Of a DNA stretch of 64,000 nucleotides, positions 10,557-17,494 are shown one piece after another (within the stretch, counting starts at the first letter, position 1; the number at the start of each line of letters is the position of its first letter). A program made the translations under genes and the position numbers. The stretch is from Pelotomaculum thermopropionicum SI (GTDB lineage Bacteria > Bacillota > Desulfotomaculia > Desulfotomaculales > Pelotomaculaceae). The notes below the pieces were generated by a model. It ran no database searches. It was not told where the DNA came from and saw nothing but the letters and a program-made list of their open reading frames with translations. The DNA is taken from NCBI GenBank assembly GCA_000010565.1, contig AP009389.1, positions 1,054,001-1,118,000 of the forward strand, in the 5' to 3' direction.

Positions 10557-11216
10557 ATGATTACCCTTGAGGATATAAAAAAAGACCCGGTTGTTGACGC
10601 TTTTATCCGCAAGGGCAACAAGTACCTGGGTGTTATGGGTTATACCGAACACAGCTACCGCCATGTCAATCTGGTTTCCAGCATAGCCAGGAACATCCTG
10701 GAACGTCTGGGGTATCCCCCCAGGCAGGCCGAACTGGCTTCCATTGCCGGGTACATGCACGACATCGGGAATGTGGTCAGCCGCAACGACCACGGCATTT
10801 CCGGGGCGGTGATTGCCTACCCGATCCTGATGCAAATGGGCATGCACCCGGATGAAATTGCCACCGTCATCTCGGCAATTGCCAACCACGAAGAGCAGTA
10901 CGGGCATGCCGTCAACAGCGTGGCGGCAGCTTTGATTGTGGCCGACAAGTCCGATGTGCACCGCTCCCGGGTGCGCAATCCGGATTTTGCCACCTTCGAC
11001 ATTCACGACCGGGTAAACTACGCCGTCGAGCACTCCTTCCTGTGGGTTGCGGAAGACAAGCGCACCATCACCATGGAGCTGACCATTGACATTGACATCT
11101 GTCCGGTAATGGAATATTTTGAAATATTCTTAAGCCGCATGATCATGTGCAGGCGGGCGGCAGCTTTTCTGAAGTGCAAATTCGAGCTGGTGGTCAACGG
11201 GGCCAAGTTGCTGTAG
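10557..11216 (+). CDS. HD-domain phosphohydrolase
   Basis: 219 residues with an HD metal-dependent phosphohydrolase domain. Metal ligands: His in YTEHSYRHV, the HD pair in AGYMHDIGNV, an NDHG motif, and NHEEQYG followed by VADKSDVHRSR. The substrate is not known; cyclic nucleotides or nucleotides are typical for the superfamily. The C-terminal part ends VVNGAKLL. It lies between yajC and secD, 38 bases before secD, a position I recall from related Peptococcaceae. The ATG at 10557 has the weak site GGGGTTTTCTGG upstream. Confidence 0.85.
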   Translation: MITLEDIKKDPVVDAFIRKGNKYLGVMGYTEHSYRHVNLVSSIARNILERLGYPPRQAELASIAGYMHDIGNVVSRNDHGISGAVIAYPILMQMGMHPDEIATVISAIANHEEQYGHAVNSVAAALIVADKSDVHRSRVRNPDFATFDIHDRVNYAVEHSFLWVAEDKRTITMELTIDIDICPVMEYFEIFLSRMIMCRRAAAFLKCKFELVVNGAKLL

Positions 11217-11254
11217 CTTTTTTTTATCAGACGGGCGAGGGGGAAAAGAATGAA

Positions 11255-12490
11255 ATGAAGTGGGACAAGATCCTTAAACTGGCGGGAATAATTCTGGCCG
11301 TTGCGGCAGTGGCCGTCCTGGCCGTGTGGCCGGTGTTCCCGGGAGTCAAGTGGCTTCCCTTTACCAAGTTAATAAAACAGGGCCTCGACCTTAAAGGGGG
11401 AGTTCACGTAGTCCTGGAGGCCACGGATACGCCCGAGGCTCCTGTTACTCCGGAAAGGGTTAAACAGGCCATGGCCATCATTGAGAACAGGGTCAACGCG
11501 TTTGGCGTTGCCGAGCCAATTATTCAGCAGCAGGGTTCGCGGCGAATCATTGTGGAGCTGGCAGGAGTGGAAGACCCGGATGAAGCCATCCGCACGCTCA
11601 TAAAAACTGCCTATCTGGAGTTTAAAACCGAGGACGGGACAACCGTGCTTACCGGCCGTCATTTGAAGAACGCTGTTGAATCCAAGGACCCCCAGAGCGG
11701 GCGAATTACGGTTAATCTGGAGTTTGAGCCGGAGGGCGCCAAGATATTTGCCGACGTAACCGCTGCCAATGTAGACAGGCGGATAGCCATCCTGCTTGAC
11801 GGGAATGTGCTTCAGGCCCCGGTGGTGCAGGAGCCGATACCCAACGGCCGGGCTGAAATTACCGGTTACGAGTCGCTGGAGGAGGCGCATAACATTGCAA
11901 TCCTGCTCCGCTCCGGCGCCCTGCCGGTAAAACTGGAGGTAATGGAAAAGCGGACGGTAGGCCCGACGCTGGGGGCGGACTCCCTGAACAGGTCCGTTAA
12001 GGCCGGCATTGCCGGGCTGGCGGCAATTTTAATATTTATGGCAGCCTATTACCGGGTGCCGGGCCTGGTGGCCAACCTGGCGCTTGTTATTTATGCCCTT
12101 TTGGTATTGATAATTTTTGCCGCTCTTAACGTGACCATGACTCTGCCTGGCATTGCCGGATTTTTGCTGTCCATGGGCATGGCGGTGGATGCCAACGTAA
12201 TTATTTTTGAGCGCCTGAAGGAAGAACTGTGGACCGGCAAGACGCTGCGTTCGGCCATTGACGTCGGGTTTAAGAGGGCCTTTGTGGCCATATTCGACTC
12301 AAACGTAACCACCCTGATTGCCGCAGCAGTTCTTTACTACTTCGGAACCGGGCCGATTAAGGGTTTTGCCGTGACGCTCTCCATCGGTATCCTGGTCAGC
12401 ATGTTTACCGCCATTGCCGTGACCAGGTGGCTTTTGCACCTGGTGGCCGCCAGCAACCTGGTGCGGAACGTCAAAATGTACGGGGGATAG
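11255..12490 (+). CDS. secD: Protein translocase subunit SecD
   Basis: About 411 residues. SecD with SecF uses proton motive force to help late steps of Sec export. TM1 is at about 9-27, followed by GLDLKGGVHVVLEA (D1 motif), the periplasmic P1 head, and five more helices from about 245. The conserved Asp/Arg core lies in GMAVDANVIIFERLKEEL and the FKRAFVAIFDSNVTTLIAA region. The frame is open further upstream, but ATG 11255 (MKWDKIL) fits the family and has GAGGGGG upstream. secF follows after 13 bases. Confidence 0.97.
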   Translation: MKWDKILKLAGIILAVAAVAVLAVWPVFPGVKWLPFTKLIKQGLDLKGGVHVVLEATDTPEAPVTPERVKQAMAIIENRVNAFGVAEPIIQQQGSRRIIVELAGVEDPDEAIRTLIKTAYLEFKTEDGTTVLTGRHLKNAVESKDPQSGRITVNLEFEPEGAKIFADVTAANVDRRIAILLDGNVLQAPVVQEPIPNGRAEITGYESLEEAHNIAILLRSGALPVKLEVMEKRTVGPTLGADSLNRSVKAGIAGLAAILIFMAAYYRVPGLVANLALVIYALLVLIIFAALNVTMTLPGIAGFLLSMGMAVDANVIIFERLKEELWTGKTLRSAIDVGFKRAFVAIFDSNVTTLIAAAVLYYFGTGPIKGFAVTLSIGILVSMFTAIAVTRWLLHLVAASNLVRNVKMYGG

Positions 12491-12503
12491 GGAGGAGATT
12501 CAC

Positions 12504-13403
12504 TTGATGTTAAGGGAAAGAATGCCTTTCCACTTTATAAAGCTGAGAAAGATCTGGTACGCCATTTCCGTCCTCATTATCGTGCCAGGTATTATATCGC
12601 TTTTCAGCCAGGGCCTGAATATGGGTATCGACTTCAGTGGCGGCAGCCTTTTCGACCTGAAGTTCAATCAGCCCACCGCTGTAGAACAGGTCAGGAGTGT
12701 GCTTGGCGGCTTCGGCCTGGAAGGAGCTTCTATACAGCGCAGCAATGAGACCGACTTTCTAATCAGAACCAGGGAACTGACCGAAGAAGAGAGCACAAAG
12801 GTGGTTCAGGCTCTGAATGAAAAACTCGGAGGGGTTACCCTGCAGCGCAGCGAGCGGGTCGGGCCGGTAGTCGGGCGCGAGCTGATCATGAAGGCGCTTG
12901 GGGCGCTGGCCGTAGCCTCCGTCTTAATGGTCATTTATATTGCCTGGCGCTTTGAGTTTAAACAGGGCGTAGCTGCCATAATCTCGCTGCTGCACGATGT
13001 GCTGGTGGTTGTGGGCATATTTTCCATTTTCCAGATTGAGATTGACAGCGCCTTTATAGCCGCAATCCTGACCATCATCGGATATTCAATCAACGATACA
13101 ATAGTTATTTTCGACCGGATTCGCGAGAACCTCCTGAACAAGAAAAAAGGCGATGCCCTTGAGGATATCATTAACGCCAGCCTGTGGCAGACCATTGCCC
13201 GTTCCATTAACACGGTGCTGACGGTGGAATTCGTCCTGGTGGCCCTGTTGTTGCTGGGCGGCACCACCATCCGCAGTATGGTCCTGGCCTTGCTGGTGGG
13301 CGTTACCAGCGGCGCCTATTCCTCCATTTTTAACGCCAGTCCGCTGTGGTTCGATTTTAAGAGGCTGGAGCGCCGGGGCCGGCCCCGGACGGCCCGGGCC
13401 TGA
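12504..13403 (+). CDS. secF: Protein translocase subunit SecF
   Basis: 299 residues with six predicted membrane helices. Marks are GIDFSGGSLFDLKF near the N-terminus, GRELIMKALGALAVA, the TIIGYSINDTIVIFDRIREN block (D4/D6-type motif) and SINTVLTVEFVLVALLLLGG. It works as a complex with SecD and YajC. TTG 12504 or ATG 12507 is the start, both well placed after GGAGGAG (12491-12497). It ends in an Arg-rich tail before a terminator region. Confidence 0.97.
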   Translation: MMLRERMPFHFIKLRKIWYAISVLIIVPGIISLFSQGLNMGIDFSGGSLFDLKFNQPTAVEQVRSVLGGFGLEGASIQRSNETDFLIRTRELTEEESTKVVQALNEKLGGVTLQRSERVGPVVGRELIMKALGALAVASVLMVIYIAWRFEFKQGVAAIISLLHDVLVVVGIFSIFQIEIDSAFIAAILTIIGYSINDTIVIFDRIRENLLNKKKGDALEDIINASLWQTIARSINTVLTVEFVLVALLLLGGTTIRSMVLALLVGVTSGAYSSIFNASPLWFDFKRLERRGRPRTARA

Positions 13404-13503
13404 TCTAAAAGGGCCGGACGGCGCTTCAGGCACCATCCGGACCCTTTTAAGCGGGAGGTTTTAATTTGCCCTCTGGCGGAAAATACAGGCGGTTTTCTTA
13501 AAA

Positions 13504-13529
13504 GGCGGGAAAAACCCGCCTTTTTTGCG
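13504..13529 (+). terminator. secDF operon terminator
   Basis: GGCGGG / CCCGCC stem with an AAAAA loop and six T residues (stem 13504-13509 with 13515-13520). About 100 bases after secF; a second, weaker GC hairpin at about 13408-13446 precedes it. Confidence 0.85.
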
Positions 13530-13630
13530 GTTGCCCGGTATATTCGGACAAGCAGATTTTTTTTCAGGCTTTCGGGAAAAATATCAGTGTTGGCAAGATT
13601 GGTACCTTTTCGGTTCTGATGGTGATGAGC

Positions 13631-13933
13631 ATGGAGAGCGAAAGCCATGGCCCGCTTCTGACCGCTTTGCGGGAAAGGATAGAAGATCTGGCGGTTAAAA
13701 TGGAAAAAATGAAGCTGGCAGAATACGTCGAACTGCTCGGCAACCCCTGGCGGCTCATGTACATAAACCTGCTTGCCGGCCTGGCCAGAGGGGTCGGCAT
13801 AGCGGTGGGGTTTACCGTTCTAGGAGCCGTTGTTTTGTATTTCCTAAAAAAAATAGTGATGCTCAACCTTCCCTGGATCGGCGGTTTTATTGCCGAAATA
13901 GTAAGGGTGGTGCAGTTGAAGGTTGGCCCGTAA
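13631..13933 (+). CDS. DUF5665 membrane protein
   Basis: About 100 residues: a charged N-terminal helix (RIEDLAVKMEKMKLAEYVELL), then YINLLAGLARGVGIAVGFTV and a membrane segment leading into a short amphipathic end. This matches DUF5665, a family of unknown function common in Clostridia and Bacilli. Four in-frame start codons lie at 13619-13633; ATG 13631 is preferred because GGTGATG at 13621-13627 matches the 3' end of 16S rRNA. Six bases separate it from the next gene. Confidence 0.75.
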   Translation: MESESHGPLLTALRERIEDLAVKMEKMKLAEYVELLGNPWRLMYINLLAGLARGVGIAVGFTVLGAVVLYFLKKIVMLNLPWIGGFIAEIVRVVQLKVGP

Positions 13934-13939
13934 AAAAGA

Positions 13940-14668
13940 ATGGAGGTAGAAGCGGTGCAGCAGGAAATGCTTATGAAGTTCAAGCAGCGCCTTCTTGATG
14001 AGAGGGAAAATTTAACCCGCCGGATCGATTTCATAGACGGTCAGGGGCTTGGGGTGGCGATGGAGGACTCCATCGGCGAGCTTTCAACCTGCGACAACCA
14101 CCCGGCGGACATCGGCTCCGAGCTGTTTGAGCGGAGCAAGGATTTCGCCCTGCGGGAGAACGCCATGCTTGCCGTTGCAGCTATAGACCGCGCTCTTGCC
14201 AAAATAGAGAACGGAACTTACGGAAAATGCGATAACTGCGGCAGGGAGATACCTCTGGAAAGACTCGAGGCCGTGCCTTCAACGGTCTGTTGCAAAAAGT
14301 GCAAGGAAGCGGAAGAAAAGAACACGCGCCCGGAGGCGCGACCGGTGGAGGAAGATGTTCTCGCCAGGCCGTTTGCCAGGACGTGGAACGATGCAACCGG
14401 AGACGTTATGTATGACGGGGAGGATGCCTGGCAGGAAGTGGCCCGCTATAGCGAAACCACCGACGAATGGTCAAGAGGGGGCACCTATTACGGTTATTCC
14501 GAATTCGACCTGGTTGAGGACAGGGGATCGGTGGAGGAAGTTGACAACATTCCTTATGAGGTTGGCGACGATGGGGTTATCTACAAGAATTTTCGCGGGA
14601 TTGACGACGAAAGCGCTCCGGCCGAAAAGGTGGATACGGGGCTTGAACACGGCGATGGCCGCAAATAA
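13940..14668 (+). CDS. yteA: YteA-type TraR/DksA zinc-finger protein
   Basis: 242 residues. An N-terminal coiled coil (about 1-95, with NHPADIGSELFERSKD typical of YteA) leads to a four-Cys DksA/TraR-type zinc finger, CDNCGREIP...CCKKC, at about 95-120. The rest is a YteA-like tail rich in acidic residues (WNDATGDVMYDGEDAWQEVARY, in parts). YteA proteins occur in spore formers and are annotated as sporulation-associated; no activity is proven. The ATG follows the DUF5665 stop closely with AATGGAGG context. Confidence 0.88.
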   Translation: MEVEAVQQEMLMKFKQRLLDERENLTRRIDFIDGQGLGVAMEDSIGELSTCDNHPADIGSELFERSKDFALRENAMLAVAAIDRALAKIENGTYGKCDNCGREIPLERLEAVPSTVCCKKCKEAEEKNTRPEARPVEEDVLARPFARTWNDATGDVMYDGEDAWQEVARYSETTDEWSRGGTYYGYSEFDLVEDRGSVEEVDNIPYEVGDDGVIYKNFRGIDDESAPAEKVDTGLEHGDGRK

Positions 14669-14690
14669 AAACGCAGCATTTTGCCTTTTG

Positions 14691-14719
14691 TTGACAGCCG
14701 GCCGTTGATGGTACATAAT
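14691..14719 (+). promoter_or_regulatory. Sigma-A promoter of uspA
   Basis: TTGACA (14691-14696), 17-base spacer, CATAAT (14714-14719). It lies 50 bases upstream of the universal stress protein start and just after the yteA stop. Confidence 0.75.
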
Positions 14720-14768
14720 TTGAGTATATATATTTTTTTTGCAAATTACCCGCTGGGGGGATAACCGA

Positions 14769-15209
14769 ATGGAACGCAAAGTGCTCCTGGCCTCGGACGG
14801 CTCGGAAAACGCCCTCCGGGCGGCGGATTTTGCGGCCGGGCTGGCCGCGTCCCTGCCGGATCTCAAAATAACCGTACTGGTTGTTAACGACGTCCTGGAG
14901 AAGATGAAGTACTATTCTCCTCTGCATTCCCCGGTAATTTTTGAGGAATTCGATGCCTTCTTTAAGGCCAAGTCGGAAGACGCCCTGAAAAGGACGCTCG
15001 AAGCGCTCGAAAAGCACGGCCTGCAGGCCGAGGGTGTCATTAAAGTGGGAAACCCCGCCCAGGAAATAGTGAACTTTGCCCGGGAGGGCGGCTTTAAACA
15101 AATTGTAATAGGCAGCAGGGGGCTGGGCAGCCTGAAAGGAATAGTTCTCGGGAGCGTCAGCTTGAAGGTCGTGCACCTGGCCGACTGCCCCGTTACGGTT
15201 GTGAAATAA
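14769..15209 (+). CDS. Universal stress protein, UspA family
   Basis: 146 residues with the Usp alpha/beta fold. It begins RKVLLASDGSENALRAADFA (Asp of the ATP site) and ends with the nucleotide-binding pattern G-x2-G-x9-G-S/T, seen as GSRGLGSLKGIVLGSVSLKV. So it is probably an ATP-binding type. The role is general stress resistance, unspecified. ATG 14769 has GGGGGG eight bases upstream; an upstream TTG would read through the ribosome site. It has its own promoter. Confidence 0.93.
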   Translation: MERKVLLASDGSENALRAADFAAGLAASLPDLKITVLVVNDVLEKMKYYSPLHSPVIFEEFDAFFKAKSEDALKRTLEALEKHGLQAEGVIKVGNPAQEIVNFAREGGFKQIVIGSRGLGSLKGIVLGSVSLKVVHLADCPVTVVK

Positions 15210-15245
15210 AAAGCCCTAACGGCGCTCTCTAATTCTTTAATCCCG

Positions 15246-15725
15246 TTAATGCAGGGACTTTTTAAAATCGTTGGGCCGCCTGGATTCTAGCAGCTCTTTT
15301 AACTCCTGCTGCTGCTCTTCGCTGAGCAGGTCCTTGATGGCCAGAGTGCCCTGGGCCACCTTCTCGCTCAGGTAGATGGGCGTCTCGGTGCGGAGGGCAA
15401 GGGCAATGGCGTCGCTGGGGCGGGAGTCGATTACCAGCTTGTTCCCCTGGTGCCACATGTGCAGTTCGGCAAAATAAGTACCGTCCCTTACGTCAACAAT
15501 TACAACCATGCTCAGCTTAGCCTCCAGCCGGTCGCAAATGGACTTTAAAAGGTCGTGGGTCATGGGGCGGTCAAGCCTGATTCCTTGCAGGGCGAGGGCA
15601 ATGGCATGGGCCTCAAAATGGCCTACCCATATGGGCAGGGCTTTCAGTTCTTCCTCGTCTATGAGCAGGACAACCGGGTTCATCATGATGTCGTAAGCAA
15701 TTTCCTTTACCTTGACGGGGATCAT
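15246..15725 (-). CDS. Bifunctional nuclease (BFN/DUF151) family protein
   Basis: 159 residues of the DUF151/BFN family. Signature: NPVVLLIDEEELKALPIWVG, then EAHAIALALQGI, RPMTHDLLKSI and SRPSDAIALALRTETPIYL. Plant members have DNase/RNase activity; bacterial members are of uncertain role. ATG start at 15725, read on the minus strand, with AAGGTGAT upstream. It converges on uspA with only 36 bases between the stops and no clear terminator there. Confidence 0.9.
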   Translation of the reverse strand: MIPVKVKEIAYDIMMNPVVLLIDEEELKALPIWVGHFEAHAIALALQGIRLDRPMTHDLLKSICDRLEAKLSMVVIVDVRDGTYFAELHMWHQGNKLVIDSRPSDAIALALRTETPIYLSEKVAQGTLAIKDLLSEEQQQELKELLESRRPNDFKKSLH

Positions 15726-15830
15726 TTTATCACCTTCTTTGCAGGAATTTCGTCAGGCTGGACATCTTGCCTGGACCCAAAACGGTTTGGCGTTCCCGGC
15801 ACAGCCGGTTTAAGAGCTGAAAGTTAGAGC

Positions 15831-15865
15831 AAGCCCCCGCCGTAAACGAGGGCTTTAGTTTTTTT
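15831..15865 (+). terminator. Orphan plus-strand terminator
   Basis: AAGCCC (15831-15836) and GGGCTT (15850-15855) form a stem followed by TTAGTTTTTTT on the plus strand. The nearest upstream plus-strand gene ends at 15209, with a minus-strand gene in between. A short plus-strand transcript beginning upstream of or antisense to the BFN 5' end would explain it. Confidence 0.5.
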
Positions 15866-15951
15866 GATAAAACAGGTGCTGTTACTTTTATTCTAAATGT
15901 ATCCGCTAATAATTGTCAAACTTGTTTTTTAGCAAAAAGGCGGCAGTTATG

Positions 15952-15980
15952 TTGCCGCATAGCCTTTCTTGTGTTATACT
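15952..15980 (+). promoter_or_regulatory. Promoter of the cation-efflux leader
   Basis: TTGCCG (15952-15957), 17-base spacer, TATACT (15975-15980), with a T preceding G at the extended -10 position. The start of transcription would be near 15987, giving a leader of about 117 bases. Confidence 0.7.
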
Positions 15981-15986
15981 TTTCTT

Positions 15987-16085
15987 TAAGTCAGGCCGGG
16001 TTAACCGGCCGGGCCGCAAGGCAGCGGTTTTGCCCGCGGGACCCATCCGACATTTTGAGATGAGTGCCGCGGGTTTTATTGTTTT
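15987..16085 (+). promoter_or_regulatory. Attenuator-like leader RNA of the cation-efflux gene
   Basis: Three hairpins follow the promoter. One is GGCCGG / CCGGCC (15994-16010). A second has stem CCGC / GCGG (16014-16017 with 16024-16027) extended by GGG / CCC at 16011-16013 with 16033-16035. The third is a terminator, CCCGCGG (16033-16039) with CCGCGGG (16067-16073), followed by TTTTATTGTTTT. The second hairpin and the terminator share 16033-16035, so they exclude each other. That is the layout of a transcription attenuator or riboswitch. It precedes a metal exporter, so a metal ion is a natural candidate ligand; I could not match it to the NiCo or yybP-ykoY consensus. Confidence 0.6.
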
Positions 16086-16103
16086 AGATTGGAGTGAACA
16101 GGC

Positions 16104-17027
16104 TTGAATAAAAAGATTAGGGCCGCGCGCTTGTCAATAATTTCGAATACCATACTAACCTTTGGCAAGCTGGCCGTGGGCATTTCCATGAACTCCGTAA
16201 GCGTAATATCGGAAGCGGTGCATTCCGGCATGGATCTGGTGGCCGCCCTGATTGCCTTTTTCTCCGTCAGGGAATCGTCCAAACCTGCCGACGAACGGCA
16301 TCACTACGGCCACGGCAAATTTGAAAACCTGGCCGGCATCCTCGAAGCCCTTTTAATACTGGCAGCAGCAGTCATGATTATCATTAACGCCTGGACAAAG
16401 CTGCGCGGCGGGATGGAAATTCATTCCCTGGGCCTGGGGGCGGCGGTAATGGTCCTGTCGGCGCTCGTGAACTTTTTTGTGTCCAGGGAGTTGATGCGGG
16501 TGGCCCGGGAAACCGATTCCCCGGCGCTGGCTGCAGATTCGTGGCACCTGCGCACGGATGTTTATACCTCGCTGGGCGTCCTGGCCGGGATCGCCGCCAT
16601 CAAGGCAACCGGACTGGCGGTGCTGGACCCGCTTATAGCTATGGGGGTGGCCGTGCTGATCCTGAAGGCGGGAATTGATCTCATCCGCGACTCCATGCGG
16701 AGCATGCTCGACGTGCGCCTGCCGGTGACGGAAGAGAAAGAGATCAGGGAGGTTCTGAAAAAGTATTCCGGGCAGTTCGTGGAGTTTCATAAACTAAGAA
16801 CAAGAAAGGCCGGTTCTCAGCGCTACATCGATCTGCACCTGGTGGTTCCAAGGGAGTGGGCCATTAAAAAGGTTCATTCTCTGTGCGACCAGATCGAGGA
16901 GGATATCGGCCGCAGGTTTGCGGACTCGCATGTCCTGATTCATACCGAACCGTGCGGCCAGTGCTGCGAGGAGTGCAGCAAGGCCGAAGGAGACAACCGG
17001 GCAGGGACCGGTTGCGGATCTTCATAG
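16104..17027 (+). CDS. Cation diffusion facilitator (CDF) metal exporter
   Basis: 307 residues, normal CDF length with six membrane helices in the first 200 residues. Metal-site region one is SEAVHSGMDLVAA (HxxxD) and region two is ADSWHLRTDVYTSLGV (HxxxD); the ADERHHYGHGKFENLAGI block is the family signature. The C-terminal cytosolic domain (from about 205) includes HKLRTRKAGSQRYIDLHL. A Cys-rich tail (CGQCCEECSKAEG and a last GCGSS) extends beyond the usual end and could bind soft metals. TTG start with GGAGTG upstream. Expression is probably controlled by the leader RNA before it. Confidence 0.93.
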   Translation: MNKKIRAARLSIISNTILTFGKLAVGISMNSVSVISEAVHSGMDLVAALIAFFSVRESSKPADERHHYGHGKFENLAGILEALLILAAAVMIIINAWTKLRGGMEIHSLGLGAAVMVLSALVNFFVSRELMRVARETDSPALAADSWHLRTDVYTSLGVLAGIAAIKATGLAVLDPLIAMGVAVLILKAGIDLIRDSMRSMLDVRLPVTEEKEIREVLKKYSGQFVEFHKLRTRKAGSQRYIDLHLVVPREWAIKKVHSLCDQIEEDIGRRFADSHVLIHTEPCGQCCEECSKAEGDNRAGTGCGSS

Positions 17028-17050
17028 CAAAAAGCTTTTGCCATACGGGG

Positions 17051-17079
17051 CCGGAAATAAATTTTCCGGTTTTTTTTAT
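17051..17079 (+). terminator. Terminator of the CDF gene
   Basis: CCGGAAA (17051-17057) with TTTCCGG (17063-17069) followed by a run of eight T, shortly after the CDF stop. Confidence 0.85.
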
Positions 17080-17150
17080 TATTTTACTTATTTTTAACTA
17101 GATAGATGACCATACTATTATTAATAAAACCTGGAAGGAGGGTGGCAGGA

Positions 17151-17420
17151 ATGACTTCCACGCTTGTGGAGTACTTTACCGGAGTGCAGCACCGCCTGCC
17201 CTGCGAGGCGGAAAGAGTGTTAAAGGCTCTGGAAGACCACGGGCCGATGAATAAGGAAGAGCTGTCTTTGACGGCAAAGGTAAAAAGGGCTGTGCTGGAC
17301 CATGTGGTAATGCAGCTCTATGCCCTTGGCCTGGTGGAAGTGACAACCGAGGGGAAGAGCAAAATGTGCAGCCTTACAAGCCTGGGATGGGACTTTCTTG
17401 GCCTCAGCAAAGCCGGTTAA
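17151..17420 (+). CDS. Small winged-helix protein
   Basis: About 89 residues. The middle (about 22-70) reads as a winged helix-turn-helix: AERVLKALEDHGPMNKEEL, then VKRAVLDHVVMQLYALGLVE, ending with a beta wing VTTEGKSKMCSLTSLGWDFL. It resembles MarR/PadR-like single-domain regulators, but no family name is certain. ATG 17151 has GGAAGGAGGG upstream; an in-frame ATG at 17106 lies before that site and is rejected. The stop codon lies inside its own terminator stem. Confidence 0.75.
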   Translation: MTSTLVEYFTGVQHRLPCEAERVLKALEDHGPMNKEELSLTAKVKRAVLDHVVMQLYALGLVEVTTEGKSKMCSLTSLGWDFLGLSKAG

Positions 17421-17440
17421 CAATAACCGGCACTTTTTTT
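17412..17440 (+). terminator. Terminator overlapping the winged-helix gene stop
   Basis: GCCGGTTA (17412-17419) with TAACCGGC (17424-17431), then CACTTTTTTT. The stem includes the stop codon, so termination is right at the gene end. Confidence 0.85.
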
Positions 17441-17455
17441 AGGTCTGTTTCTGCG

Positions 17456-17484
17456 TTGTCAAACCAGGCGGGGTCGATTATAAT
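17456..17484 (+). promoter_or_regulatory. recJ promoter
   Basis: TTGTCA (17456-17461), spacer of 17 and TATAAT (17479-17484). The predicted start of transcription is about 17490-17492, only a few bases before ATG 17495. Confidence 0.75.
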
Positions 17485-17494
17485 CTTAATATCT

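Noticed and set aside
15987-16085. NiCo or yybP-ykoY riboswitch
   Set aside because: The leader is attenuator-like and precedes a metal exporter, but I could not align the conserved junction motifs of either family with confidence.
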